DNA of 64,000 bases from Azospirillum sp. TSH64 (GCF_003116035.1 NZ_LGQW01000015.1:2507353-2571352); one strand, 5' to 3'; shown: positions 23,407-32,657, counted from the stretch's first letter. Notes: generated by a model from the letters alone, not told the origin. Made by a program: numbers and translations.

Positions 23407-23982
23407 ATGTCCATGGCCCTGACCGCCATCGGCCTGTGCGGCCGTGCGCTGATCAAGCTTGGCGCCACCGCCATCGCCTCCTTCGACGACGGCTCCGCCG
23501 AGGCGGAGGTGGCCGCCGCGCTTTACGGGCCGACGCGCGATGCGCTGCTGTCGGCCAACGCCTGGAGCTTCGCCAGCGTGCAGGCCACGCTGCCGCGGCT
23601 GGCCGAGCCGCCGGTCGCCGATTATGCCTGCGCCTTCCAACTGCCGGCCGGCTTCCTGCGGGCGCTGGGGGCGGGCGGCGAGGGGCGGGGGCGCGGCCTG
23701 TCCTACCGCATCGTCGGTCGTACGCTGCTGTGCGATGCCGGCACCGTCACCCTGTCCTACATCGGCCGCCCGGCGGAGGAGGATTTCCCGGCCTTCTTCG
23801 ATCAGGCGCTGATCGCCCGCCTAGCGGCCGAGTTCTGCATCCCGCTGACCGAAAGCTCGACGCGGGCGGAGCTGTTGGCGCAGCAGGCCGAGGGCGAGTT
23901 CCGCCGCGCCCGCCAGATCGACGCCCAGCAGGACAGCCAGCCCGGCTTCGAGGACTTCACCCTGATCGACGCACGGGCGTGA
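23407..23982 (+). CDS. Tail tubular protein A-like (head-tail adaptor)
   Basis: A 191-residue protein. The opening MALTAIGLCGRALIKLGATAIASF and the following DALLSANAWSFAS are typical of T7 gp11-like tail tubular protein A, which forms the ring joining portal to tail. Start at 23407 follows CCGGAGA. It is followed 13 bases later by the tail tube B gene, the standard order. Confidence 0.75.
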   Translation: MSMALTAIGLCGRALIKLGATAIASFDDGSAEAEVAAALYGPTRDALLSANAWSFASVQATLPRLAEPPVADYACAFQLPAGFLRALGAGGEGRGRGLSYRIVGRTLLCDAGTVTLSYIGRPAEEDFPAFFDQALIARLAAEFCIPLTESSTRAELLAQQAEGEFRRARQIDAQQDSQPGFEDFTLIDARA

Positions 23983-23995
23983 CGGGGAGGATGCG

Positions 23996-25891
23996 ATGGG
24001 ACGGCTGCATCAGGTCAAGACCAACTTCACCGCGGGCGAGGTGTCGCGTCGCCTGCTGGGGCGCGGCGACCTCAAGGCCTACGACAACGGCGCGCTGGCC
24101 TTGCGCAACCTGTTCATCGATCCGACCGGCGGGGTGACGCGGCGGTCGGGGCTCGCCTTCTCGGCGTTGGCGCGTGGCGACGGGCGGCTGGTGGCGTTCG
24201 AGCGCAATGCCGAGCAGACCTATCTGCTGGTCTTCACCGACCGTTGGATCGACGTGTTCCAGGGCGGCACCCCGCTGGCGTCGGTCGCCGCCCCCTGGAC
24301 GTTGACGCAACTGGCGCAGATCACCTGGACGCAGAGCGCCGACACGCTGCTGGTCTGCCATCCCGACCTGCCGCCGCGCAAGCTGACGCGCGGCGACGAT
24401 GGCGGGTGGACGCTGGCGGAGTGGGCCTTCGCGGTCGAGGGCGAGCTGGCGCGCATCCCCTTCCACCGCTTCGGCGATCCGGCGGTGACGCTGACGCCGT
24501 CCGGCACCACCGGGGCGATCGCGGTCACGGCCTCGGCTCCGGTCTTCGATCCGCGCCATGACGGCACCCGGATCCGCATCAAGGGCAAGCAGCTGCTGGT
24601 GACCGGCGTGGTGTCGGCAACGCAGGTGAATGCCACGGTGAAGGAGGCGCTGGCCGACACCCAGCCGACCACCCAATGGGAAGAGCAGGCCTTCTCCGCC
24701 TTGCGGGGCTGGCCGGTGTCGGCGGCCTTTCATCAGGACCGGCTGGTGATCGGCGGGTCGCGCGACCTGCCCAACCGGCTGTGGCTGTCGCGCTCCGCCC
24801 AGATCTGGAATTTCGACCTGGGCGAGGGGCTGGACGATCAGGCCATCGAGTTCGGCATCCTGTCCGATCAGGTGAATGCGGTGCGCGCCGTCTTCTCCGG
24901 CCGGCATCTGCAGGTCTTCACCTCGGGCGCCGAGTATATGGTGACCGGCGACCCGCTGACCCCGCAGAGCATGCAGGTCAACCGGCAGACGCGCATCGGC
25001 TCGCCGATGGACCGTGCCATCCCGCCGCGCGACGTGGAGGGGGCGACGCTGTTCGTGCCGCGCAACCGGCGCGAAATCCGCGAATTCCTCTACACCGACA
25101 CCGAGGCCGCCTATCAGGCGAATGACCTGGCATTGCTGGCCCGCCACCTGATGGCCGGCCCGCGCGACCAGGACTACGACCAGAGCCGCCGGCTGCTGTT
25201 CGTCGCGATGGAGGACGGCACGCTGGGGGCGCTGACCGCCTACCGGGCGGAGGATGTCACCGCCTGGACCCTGCTGGAGACCGACGGGGCGGTGCGCTCC
25301 GTCGCCGCGGTGGGGGACGAGGTCTACACGCTGGTCGAGCGGCGGGGCGTGTGGACGGTCGAGCGCTTCGACGACGCGCTGAACCTCGACACCGCCGTCA
25401 CGGCGGAGCGGGCGGAGGCAACCGCCGTCTGGGGCGGGCTGGCGCATCTGGAGGGGCGGACGGTCGCCGTCGTCGCCGATCGCGTGATCCGCAACCCCGC
25501 CACCGTCCAGTCCGGCAGCGTCACCCTCGACCCGCCGGCCCGCAAGGTCGAGATCGGACTGCCCTACACCCACCGGATCGAGCCGCTGCCGCCCAACCTG
25601 CTGGGGCAGGCGACCGGGGCCGACCTCGTCCGGCTGGTTGCCGTCACCTTCCGGCTGGAGGAGACGGCGGCGCTGCGCGTCGATCTGGGGCGCGGGTTGC
25701 AGGAACTTCCGCTTCACCGGCTGGGGCCGCAACCGGCCGGCGGGGTGCCGTCGCGGGTGTCGGGCGACCGCCGGCTGCGGGCGCTCGGCTGGCGCCACGA
25801 CACCGATGTCCCGCTGTGGCGCATCGAACAGGATGCGCCGCTGCCTTTCACGCTGCTTTCCGTGACCATGGAACTGAAGGTGAATGACTGA
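23996..25891 (+). CDS. Tail tubular protein B-like (tail nozzle)
   Basis: A 631-residue beta-rich protein. The N-terminus (VKTNFTAGEVSRRLLGRGDL, then DNGALALRNLFIDPTGGVTRRSG) is characteristic of podovirus nozzle proteins related to T7 gp12. These form the end of the short tail and open on infection. GGGGAGG precedes the ATG. The stop shares a base with the next start (TGATG). Confidence 0.8.
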   Translation: MGRLHQVKTNFTAGEVSRRLLGRGDLKAYDNGALALRNLFIDPTGGVTRRSGLAFSALARGDGRLVAFERNAEQTYLLVFTDRWIDVFQGGTPLASVAAPWTLTQLAQITWTQSADTLLVCHPDLPPRKLTRGDDGGWTLAEWAFAVEGELARIPFHRFGDPAVTLTPSGTTGAIAVTASAPVFDPRHDGTRIRIKGKQLLVTGVVSATQVNATVKEALADTQPTTQWEEQAFSALRGWPVSAAFHQDRLVIGGSRDLPNRLWLSRSAQIWNFDLGEGLDDQAIEFGILSDQVNAVRAVFSGRHLQVFTSGAEYMVTGDPLTPQSMQVNRQTRIGSPMDRAIPPRDVEGATLFVPRNRREIREFLYTDTEAAYQANDLALLARHLMAGPRDQDYDQSRRLLFVAMEDGTLGALTAYRAEDVTAWTLLETDGAVRSVAAVGDEVYTLVERRGVWTVERFDDALNLDTAVTAERAEATAVWGGLAHLEGRTVAVVADRVIRNPATVQSGSVTLDPPARKVEIGLPYTHRIEPLPPNLLGQATGADLVRLVAVTFRLEETAALRVDLGRGLQELPLHRLGPQPAGGVPSRVSGDRRLRALGWRHDTDVPLWRIEQDAPLPFTLLSVTMELKVND

Positions 25892-26697
25892 TGGGTGGAA
25901 TCACTCCCCTCGTGACCACGGCGCTGCCGCTGGCGAACTCCGTCATCGGCACCGTGCGCAATGCCGGCGCCGCGTCATCCAGCGCCGCCACGCAACAGGC
26001 CGCCGCCCAGCAGGCCGCGGCTGAACTCGAATACAAGCGCCAGCAGGACGCGGCGCAGGCCGCAGCCGCGCAGGCGGCGCTGGAACAGAAGTACCGCGAG
26101 GAAGCGACGGCGGCCGAGCGCAGCGCCCAGGCGGCGGCGACCGCCCGCCAGCAGCAGGCCCAGCTGGAGGCCGAGGCGCAGGCCCGCCAGTGGACGCATG
26201 ACGCCGAGTTGCGTCAACAGGAACAGGAGCTTCAGCGCCAGAAGGACGAAACCGCGGCGACTGCCGCGGCGGCGGCGCGGGCCAAGGAGATGGACGATTT
26301 CCGCGGAGCCCAGGAGCAGACGCTGGCCCAGTTGCGCGCCGGCCAGGAGGAGGCCGTCCGCGCCAGGGAGACCGACTCGCAGACCCAGCTCGCCCAACTG
26401 ACCGCCGCGGCGGATGCCGCCGAACAGCGGCGGCTGGCCGCCTTGCGTCAGGCGGTCAGCAAGACCCGCGCCGGGTTGGGCGCGCGGGGCGTCACTGCCC
26501 AGGACGGGTCGGGCGAGGCGATCCTGCTGGGTCTGACCAACTCCAGCGAAACCGAGCGCAAGGACGCCCAGGCGACCGACCAGCTGAAACGCGCCGCCAT
26601 CCAGCAGGGGCTGGACGATGCCAAGCGCCGCAATCTGCTGGAGTTGTCGCAACTCGCCGACCGTCAGCGACTGGAATACATGAGCAAGTTCTTTTGA
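25891..26697 (+). CDS. Coiled-coil phage protein, possible internal/ejection protein
   Basis: A 268-residue protein. After a short hydrophobic start (VTTALPLANSVIG) it is almost entirely alanine-, glutamine- and glutamate-rich helix (residues 35-215), predicted as long coiled coil, ending with RQRLEYMSKFF. The position between nozzle and fibre is where podoviruses encode internal virion (ejection) proteins. Only one such gene is present and it is much shorter than T7 gp15 or gp16. Function is inferred from position. Confidence 0.6.
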   Translation: MGGITPLVTTALPLANSVIGTVRNAGAASSSAATQQAAAQQAAAELEYKRQQDAAQAAAAQAALEQKYREEATAAERSAQAAATARQQQAQLEAEAQARQWTHDAELRQQEQELQRQKDETAATAAAAARAKEMDDFRGAQEQTLAQLRAGQEEAVRARETDSQTQLAQLTAAADAAEQRRLAALRQAVSKTRAGLGARGVTAQDGSGEAILLGLTNSSETERKDAQATDQLKRAAIQQGLDDAKRRNLLELSQLADRQRLEYMSKFF

Positions 26698-26727
26698 GGA
26701 ACGGCTCCATCCTCCGGAGACCCCCCG

Positions 26728-28758
26728 ATGTCCACGCCGCTTCTCATCCCGCGCGGAACCCCGCGCGTCCAGTATCTCGCAGACGGCATGCAGCGGGTCT
26801 TTACCTACCCGTTCCCGATCTTTGCCGCCGAGGATCTCCAGATCTTCCTGGGCGCGGCCGTCCAGAGCACCGGCTATGCGGTCAGCGGAGCCGGTGCGAC
26901 CGCGGGCGGGGCGGTGACCTTCGCAGCCGCACCGGCCGAGGGGACCGTCGTGCTGCTGCGCCGACGGCTGCCCATCGAACGGCGCAGCGATTTCGGCGAG
27001 AGCGGGCCGCTGCCGGCCGCCGCCCTCAACGGCGAGCTGGACCGGCTGACGGCCATGCTCCAGCAGGTGGCGGGCGATCAGGAGCTGATGCTGCGCTATG
27101 GCGACAGTGACCTGCCGGCCTCCCCCCTGCTGCCGGAGCGGGCCTTGCGCCGGGGCAAGCTGCTGGCCTTCGACAGCGCCGGCAACCCGACAATCCGCCC
27201 GCCGGTGGACGAGGAGGCGCTGGCGACCTATGTGCCGCCGGGCGCCGGAGCGACCGCCCGGCCGGTGCGCGACAAGCTGGCCGACCTCGTCTCCGTCAAG
27301 GATTTCGGCGCGGTGGGCGACGGGCTGGTCGACGACACGCTGGCCTTGCAGGCGGCGCTGACCTCTGCCCGTGCCGTATTCGTGCCGCCGGGCAGCTACC
27401 GCATCGCCAACACGCTGACGCTCGGCCATGGCCAGACTCTGTATGGGGTGGGGCAGGCGTCGGTGATCCGGGGGGCGTCGAACGGATTCGACCTGATCCA
27501 TCTGCCGGACGGCTACGCCACCCTGTCGGGCCTGCGGCTGGAGCAGGGGAAAGCCGCGGTGCGGCTGTTCGGACGCGACGGCGCTTGCGTGCAGAACAGC
27601 CTGACCGACCTGACGTTGTGGGAGCCTGAGGTGGGGCTGGTCTTCGACGGCCACACCGATCCGAACCTGCCCTGCTACTGGAACAACATCGCCCGCGTGC
27701 TGGTGGCGCGGCCGTCGCGCCATGGGGTGTGGCTGACGCGGACGGGGGCCGGCGACACGCCCAATGCCAACCGCTTCCAGGCGGTGCGGGTCTATTCGCT
27801 GTCGGCGCCGATGAGCGGCTGCGGCTTCTTCGTCGAGCAGGGTCGCTTCAACAACGCCTTCTTCGACTGCGAGGCCAACCTGTGGCCCGAGGCGGAAGCC
27901 TGCTTCCGTGTCGGCGCCGTCACCGACAAGACGCTGATCGTGAATTTCTACGCGGAATCGCTGGGCGCCCTGCCGAACCTGCAGCTGGATGCCGGATCGG
28001 TGGAGACGGCGGTCGTCAACCTGTTTTCCGCCGCCGCCGGTCCGGCGATCCTCGACCGGTCCGGCGGGCGTTATACGGCGGTCAATGCCGGCTATCCGGA
28101 GAAGAACCGGCTTCAGCGCAGCCGCATCACCGAACTGGTGGTGGAGGCGCTGCGTTACGACACCGAATATGTGGAGCCGGCCGGGGGCGGCGTGGTGGCG
28201 CTGGACCTGAGCAGTTCGGTCTATCTGGCGAGCGCCTATGCCGGGGCGGTGGAGGTGCGGCTCCCCAAGGCCGAGGACGCCAACGGCCATGCGGTGACGA
28301 TCAAGCGCACCGATGCGTCGACCAACCCGCTGACGGTGACCGAGACCGGCGGGCCGGGGCCGGACGGGCGGGTGCTGTCGCTGGGCAACCGCTACGACTT
28401 CGTGACGCTGGTGTCGAACGGGGCCGGCTGGTGGATCGTTGCCGGCAACACCCCGCCCGGTAACGCCCGCTATCACGAGGCTCCCGGCCTGTTCGAGCCG
28501 GACCTGAACCAACAGCTCTATCTGGTCAGCGCCTGGAACGGGGCGGTGGAGGTGCGGCTGCCGGCGCCCTCGGCCCCGCATGCGGTCGGCCGCACGGTCA
28601 CTATCAAGAAGTCCGACACCGGCGGCAACCGCGTCACCGTCACCCAGGCCGGCGGCGGCGGGCCGGACAGCGAGGCCATCGCGCTGACCGCGCAGGGCCA
28701 TGCGGTGACGGCGATGTCGAACGGTGCCGGCTGGCACATCCTGGGGCGGAATCCATGA
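26728..28758 (+). CDS. Tail fibre / tailspike with pectate-lyase-like beta-helix
   Basis: A 676-residue receptor-binding protein. Residues 1-150 resemble the T7 fibre virion-attachment domain (VQYLADGMQRVFTYPFPIFA). From 188 the Pectate_lyase_3 signature (VSVKDFGAVGDGLVDDTLAL) opens a right-handed beta-helix, as in polysaccharide-degrading tailspikes. The C-terminus holds two copies of an about 80-residue domain (496-574 and 595-676), both with GAVEVRLP and SNGAGW motifs. CCGGAG precedes the ATG. The stop overlaps the terminase start (ATGA). Confidence 0.85.
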   Translation: MSTPLLIPRGTPRVQYLADGMQRVFTYPFPIFAAEDLQIFLGAAVQSTGYAVSGAGATAGGAVTFAAAPAEGTVVLLRRRLPIERRSDFGESGPLPAAALNGELDRLTAMLQQVAGDQELMLRYGDSDLPASPLLPERALRRGKLLAFDSAGNPTIRPPVDEEALATYVPPGAGATARPVRDKLADLVSVKDFGAVGDGLVDDTLALQAALTSARAVFVPPGSYRIANTLTLGHGQTLYGVGQASVIRGASNGFDLIHLPDGYATLSGLRLEQGKAAVRLFGRDGACVQNSLTDLTLWEPEVGLVFDGHTDPNLPCYWNNIARVLVARPSRHGVWLTRTGAGDTPNANRFQAVRVYSLSAPMSGCGFFVEQGRFNNAFFDCEANLWPEAEACFRVGAVTDKTLIVNFYAESLGALPNLQLDAGSVETAVVNLFSAAAGPAILDRSGGRYTAVNAGYPEKNRLQRSRITELVVEALRYDTEYVEPAGGGVVALDLSSSVYLASAYAGAVEVRLPKAEDANGHAVTIKRTDASTNPLTVTETGGPGPDGRVLSLGNRYDFVTLVSNGAGWWIVAGNTPPGNARYHEAPGLFEPDLNQQLYLVSAWNGAVEVRLPAPSAPHAVGRTVTIKKSDTGGNRVTVTQAGGGGPDSEAIALTAQGHAVTAMSNGAGWHILGRNP

Positions 28759-30281
28759 CGGGGAAGGACGACGACGGTTTCCGCGCCTTCGTCCAGGGCT
28801 GGAACGCCATGGTGGAGCTGAAGACCCCCGCCCACCATGCGCGGATGGCTGGCTGGTTGGAGGATCATATGGCCGGGCAGAGCCGGCGCATGCTGCTGAT
28901 GGCCTTCCGCGGGTCGGGTAAATCGACGCTGGTCGGGCTGTTCGCGGCCTGGCTGCTGCTGCGCGATCCCAACCGGCGGCTGCTTGTGCTGGCCGCCGAC
29001 CTGAAGCTGGCGATGAAGATGGTGCGCAACGTCAAGCGCATCCTGGAACGCCATCCCGATTGCAGCCACCTGAAGCCGCCTGCATCGGCGCGGGACCAGT
29101 GGGCGGCCGACCGCTTCACCGTGGTGCGGCCGATGGAACTGCGCGACCCGTCGATGGCGGCGGCCGGCATCGGCGGCAACATCACCGGCAGCCGTGCCGA
29201 CGTGGTGATCTGCGACGACGTGGAGGTGCCGCGCAACGCCGACACCGCGGTGAAGCGCGCGGCCCTGCGCGAACGGCTGTCGGAGCTGGAGTATGTGCTG
29301 GTACCGGGCGGAGCGCAGCTCTATGTCGGCACGCCGCATGCGCAGGACAGCCTCTATGCCGGAGAGAGCGACGGCGGCAGCCCGCCCTTCCTGGACGGGT
29401 TCGAGCGGCTGGTCCTGCCGGTCTACACCGAGGATGCCGAGGGCAACCGCAGCTATACCTGGAAGGAGCGCTTCGGCGAGACGCATGTCGCGCGCATCCG
29501 CAAATCGACCGGTCCCAACAAGTTCACCAGCCAGATGCTGCTGCGTCCGGTCAGCGTCACCGACGGGGTGCTGGATGTCGAAAAGCTCGGCCGCTACGAC
29601 GCGGAGCTGGAGTATCGCGAGGCGCTGGGGCGCGCGGTGCTGACGCTGGACGGGGTGAAGATGGTCTCCGCCACCTGCTGGTGGGATCCGGCCTTCGCCC
29701 GGCCGGCGGGGGAGGGGGACGGCAGGTCCAAAGGCGGCGACGGCAGCGTGGTCGCCGCCGTCTTCGCTGGGGAGAACGAGCACTTCTACCTGCACCGGGT
29801 GCTGTATCTGTCCGTCGATCCCAGGGCGGAGGAGACGGAGGCCGACCAGCAATGTATGCAGGTCTCCCGCTTCCTGGCCGACAACCATCTGCCGGCTGTC
29901 CACATCGAGATCAACGGTCTCGGCCGTTTCCTGCCCGGACTGCTGCGCAAGCGGCTGCGCGACGACCGGCTGGCCGCAGGCGTGGTCGAGCAGAACAGCC
30001 GCACGCCCAAGGCGCAGCGCATCATCAAGGCCTTCGATGCCCTGCTGGCCGACCGCCGCCTGCTGGTCCACCGGCAGGTCTGGCAAACGCCGCTGATCCG
30101 CGAAATGCGCGACTGGCGCCCGGATGGCCGCTATCGCGGGCCCGACGACGGGCTGGACGCGGTGGCCGGCTGTCTGGGCGCCGAACCTTGCCGCTTCGAC
30201 CGCAGCACCACCCCGCCCGAGCGCCGCGCCGACTGGCGCGGTGCGGGCGCCGTGGTGGCACCTGCGGACTGGGAGCCTTGA
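28755..30281 (+). CDS. Phage terminase large subunit
   Basis: A 508-residue DNA packaging motor. ATPase domain: Walker A FRGSGKST (51-58) and Walker B VVICDD (150-155). RNase H-like nuclease domain: candidate metal ligands D311 (WWDPAFARP), E385 (HIEINGLG) and D468 (DDGLDAVAG). All key residues are intact. It overlaps the fibre stop by four bases. No small terminase gene is recognised beside it. Confidence 0.88.
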   Translation: MTGKDDDGFRAFVQGWNAMVELKTPAHHARMAGWLEDHMAGQSRRMLLMAFRGSGKSTLVGLFAAWLLLRDPNRRLLVLAADLKLAMKMVRNVKRILERHPDCSHLKPPASARDQWAADRFTVVRPMELRDPSMAAAGIGGNITGSRADVVICDDVEVPRNADTAVKRAALRERLSELEYVLVPGGAQLYVGTPHAQDSLYAGESDGGSPPFLDGFERLVLPVYTEDAEGNRSYTWKERFGETHVARIRKSTGPNKFTSQMLLRPVSVTDGVLDVEKLGRYDAELEYREALGRAVLTLDGVKMVSATCWWDPAFARPAGEGDGRSKGGDGSVVAAVFAGENEHFYLHRVLYLSVDPRAEETEADQQCMQVSRFLADNHLPAVHIEINGLGRFLPGLLRKRLRDDRLAAGVVEQNSRTPKAQRIIKAFDALLADRRLLVHRQVWQTPLIREMRDWRPDGRYRGPDDGLDAVAGCLGAEPCRFDRSTTPPERRADWRGAGAVVAPADWEP

Positions 30282-30315
30282 GTCGTTTCCACATCAACAC
30301 GAACGGGAGACCCCA

Positions 30316-30636
30316 ATGCATGAGTCCCTGACCGCGGGCCTTGATCTCACCTGGTGGATCACCGCCGTCGAGTTGCCGGCGATGGGCGGGCTGTTCTGGC
30401 TGATCGCGCGGGTGCGCAAGGATGCGGACAGCGCGCTGGACGATCTGCGCAACCGGGCGGAGGAGGCCCAGGCGCAGGTGCGCGAGAGCCTTGCCGCATA
30501 CAAGCTGGAGGTCGCGAAGACCTATGTCTCCTTCGCGACGCTCAAGGACGTCGAGCAGCGTCTGACCGACCATCTGCTGCGGATAGAGACCAAGCTCGAT
30601 TCGGGCTTCATGCCGTTCGAAGGCGGACGGCGCTGA
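30316..30636 (+). CDS. Small membrane/coiled-coil phage protein
   Basis: A 106-residue protein with one hydrophobic helix (about 11-33, WWITAVELPAMGGLFWLIA) followed by charged coiled coil (35-100). GGGAGA precedes the ATG at 30316. The topology fits a holin-associated or spanin-like protein, which podoviruses encode near the terminase, but no lysin is present and no family was recognised. Confidence 0.6.
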   Translation: MHESLTAGLDLTWWITAVELPAMGGLFWLIARVRKDADSALDDLRNRAEEAQAQVRESLAAYKLEVAKTYVSFATLKDVEQRLTDHLLRIETKLDSGFMPFEGGRR

Positions 30637-30650
30637 CTGGAAAAGCCGGG

Positions 30651-30869
30651 TCAGTCGGCGTGGTGGATCATCGCCTGGTAGATCTTCCAGGCGATTTCGA
30701 CCGACACGCCGCCGGCCCGCGCGCCCGCCGCCAGCATGGTGGCGCTCGGCTTCAGCGGGACCGCGGTCTGACCCGGCTCGCACAGCGCGCCCATGGCGGT
30801 GACCGACGCGCCCAGATCCGTTTCGCAGGACGAGGTCTTCTTCAGCAGGCTCATGGAGATGGCGTTCAT
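30651..30869 (-). CDS. Small hypothetical protein at right edge of phage module
   Basis: A 72-residue protein (MNAISMSLLKKTSSCETDLG) on the opposite strand, with a good ribosome site (GGAGGACC) upstream of its ATG. Two cysteines, no membrane helix or signal peptide. It converges on the last phage gene with 14 bases between. Whether it belongs to the phage or the host cannot be decided. Confidence 0.5.
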   Translation of the reverse strand: MNAISMSLLKKTSSCETDLGASVTAMGALCEPGQTAVPLKPSATMLAAGARAGGVSVEIAWKIYQAMIHHAD

Positions 30870-31212
30870 GGCGGGTCCTCCGTTGACTTGCTTCTGTCAC
30901 AGCAAAAGCGGTGCCAACCGCCTGAGGCGGCCCAAATCCAGGAATCCCGGGGGATTCGCGGGGGTTGAGCGGGCAATGCCCATAATCCGAGGACGAATGC
31001 CGATGCCGAATTTCAAAAATACCCGCAAAATGCCGAATAGTTTCGAGTGCGCTTTGCAAAATGCAACGCGCGAAGCGTGCGGAATTGCAATCGGGGAGTC
31101 GATCTTGCGTTGTGCCGCCGGTCGCGATCCGCGGGCTGCGACCCGGTACGGTCAGGCTGCGGCTTCGAGGTCTCTGGCCGCTGGGCATGCATTGCGTTAG
31201 TGTCCGACCGTC
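30870..31212. other. Low-GC intergenic stretch at right edge of phage module
   Basis: No gene is supported in these 343 bases. The part 30990-31090 is distinctly AT-richer than the flanks and contains two copies of ATGCCGAAT (31003-31011, 31030-31038). It could be the junction of the inserted module with host DNA, and it must hold the promoter of the DUF952-pyrD pair. Confidence 0.4.
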
Positions 31213-31587
31213 ATGACCGACCGAATCATTCACCACATGTGCCGCGCGGACGAGTGGGACGCCGCCCGCCCGGCCGGCCGCTATCCCGGCTCGTCCCAGG
31301 ACGTCCAGGACGGCTTCATCCATTTCTCGACCGCCGCACAGGTGGTGGAGAGTGCGGCCAAGCACCGCGCCGGCCAGGACGGCCTGCTGCTGCTGACGGT
31401 GGACGCCGACCGGCTGGGCGATGCCCTGCGCTGGGAGCCGTCGCGCGGCGGCCAGCTGTTCCCGCACCTCTACGGGCCGCTGCCGGTGGACGCCGCGCTG
31501 CGGGTCGATCCGCTGCCGCTGGGACCGGACGGGCGCCATGTCTTCCCGGCCGGCTTTCCCTTCACCCTTCAGGACCTCGTTCCGTGA
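31213..31587 (+). CDS. DUF952 family protein
   Basis: A 124-residue DUF952 protein; the family motifs IIHHMCRADEWDAA, DGFIHFSTAAQV and FPHLYGPLP are present. DUF952 proteins have an ADP-ribosyltransferase-like fold, but activity is not established. Its stop overlaps the pyrD GTG start by four bases (GTGA), a coupling common in alphaproteobacteria. Confidence 0.88.
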   Translation: MTDRIIHHMCRADEWDAARPAGRYPGSSQDVQDGFIHFSTAAQVVESAAKHRAGQDGLLLLTVDADRLGDALRWEPSRGGQLFPHLYGPLPVDAALRVDPLPLGPDGRHVFPAGFPFTLQDLVP

Positions 31588-32657
31588 TCGACCTCTATCC
31601 GCTTGCCGGGCCGCTGCTGTTCCGCTTCGACCCTGAGACCGCGCATGGCCTGACCATCAAGGCGCTGAAGTCCGGACTGGTCCCGCCGGCCCGCGGCAGG
31701 GACGAGCCGGCGCTGCACACCCGCGTCCTGGGGCTGAACTTCGCCAACCCGGTCGGGCTGGCCGCCGGCTTCGACAAGAATGCCGAGGTGGTCGACGCCA
31801 TGCTGAACCTGGGCTTCGGCTTCGTCGAGCCCGGCAGCGTCACCCCGCGGCCCCAGCCCGGCAACCCGCGCCCCCGCCTGTTCCGGCTGGTCGAGCAGCG
31901 CGCGGTGATCAACCGCATGGGCTTCAACAACGAGGGGCTGGAGGCCTTCGCCCAGCGGCTGGAGCGTCGCCGCGACTCGGCCAAGCGGGCATCCGGCATC
32001 GTCGGCGCCAACCTGGGCAAGAACAAGGACACGGTGGACGCCGCCGACGACTATGTGATCGGCGTGCGCCGGCTGGCGCCGCTGGCCGACTATCTGGTCG
32101 TCAACGTCTCCTCCCCCAACACGCCGGGCCTGCGCGCGCTTCAGGGCCGCGACCCGCTGCGTGCCCTGTTGGAACGGGTGCTGGAGGCGCGGGCGTCCTG
32201 CGGCCTGACCCGCAATCCGCCGCTGCTGCTGAAGATCGCCCCCGATCTGACGGTGGAGGACAAGAGCGACATCGCCGCGGTGGCGCTGGAGTCCGGCATC
32301 GACGGGCTGATCGTCTCCAACACCACCATCGCCCGGCCCGACAGCATCCCGGCGGCGATGCGCAGCGAGGCCGGCGGCCTGTCCGGCCGTCCGCTGTTCG
32401 AAGCCTCCACCTCCGTCCTGCGCGAGATCTATGCGCTGACCGGCGGCAAGCTGCCGATCGTCGGCGTCGGCGGTGTCGCGACCGGCGAGGACGCCTATGC
32501 CAAGATCCGCGCCGGCGCCTCGCTGGTGCAGCTCTATTCGGCGATGGTCTATGCCGGGCCGGCGGTGGTCCACCGCATCCGCCGCGAACTGGCGGAGCTG
32601 CTGCGCCGCGACGGCTTCCAGTCGGTGGCCGAGGCGGTGGGGGCCGATCACCGCTGA
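31584..32657 (+). CDS. pyrD: Dihydroorotate dehydrogenase (quinone), class 2
   Basis: A 357-residue class 2 enzyme that oxidises dihydroorotate to orotate with quinone in pyrimidine synthesis. The N-terminal membrane-associating helix region (MIDLYPLAGPLLFRFDPETA) marks class 2; FMN and catalytic motifs are NPVGLAAGFDKNAE, NVSSPNTPGLR (active-site serine), LLKIAPDL, SNTT and the glycine-rich phosphate site GVGGVATGEDAYAKIRAGAS. Start is GTG at 31584, coupled to DUF952. Confidence 0.95.
   Translation: MIDLYPLAGPLLFRFDPETAHGLTIKALKSGLVPPARGRDEPALHTRVLGLNFANPVGLAAGFDKNAEVVDAMLNLGFGFVEPGSVTPRPQPGNPRPRLFRLVEQRAVINRMGFNNEGLEAFAQRLERRRDSAKRASGIVGANLGKNKDTVDAADDYVIGVRRLAPLADYLVVNVSSPNTPGLRALQGRDPLRALLERVLEARASCGLTRNPPLLLKIAPDLTVEDKSDIAAVALESGIDGLIVSNTTIARPDSIPAAMRSEAGGLSGRPLFEASTSVLREIYALTGGKLPIVGVGGVATGEDAYAKIRAGASLVQLYSAMVYAGPAVVHRIRRELAELLRRDGFQSVAEAVGADHR

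Larger units (their letters stand above)
22178..30636 (+). mobile_element. Podovirus-type (T7-like) structural gene module, partial prophage
   Basis: Eight co-directional genes with tight spacing and overlaps encode capsid, a small virion protein, tail tubular A and B, a coiled-coil protein, tail fibre, large terminase and a small membrane protein. The order matches the late region of T7-like podoviruses. No portal, scaffold, prohead protease, small terminase, lysin, integrase, repressor or polymerase is present in the window, and no flanking direct repeat was found. All frames are open and GC content matches the host, which suggests an old and maintained element rather than decaying debris. 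Confidence 0.8.

Noticed and set aside
25975..28737. 920-residue minus-strand frame across the phage fibre
   Set aside because: Opposite strand of two well-supported phage genes with overlap couplings; shadow.
26728..28758. Diversity-generating retroelement acting on the tail fibre
   Set aside because: No reverse transcriptase or template repeat is found nearby; the C-terminal similarity is a domain duplication.
22178..30636. Gene transfer agent (RcGTA type)
   Set aside because: RcGTA-like clusters have HK97 portal, protease and siphovirus tail genes; here the tail genes are podovirus type.
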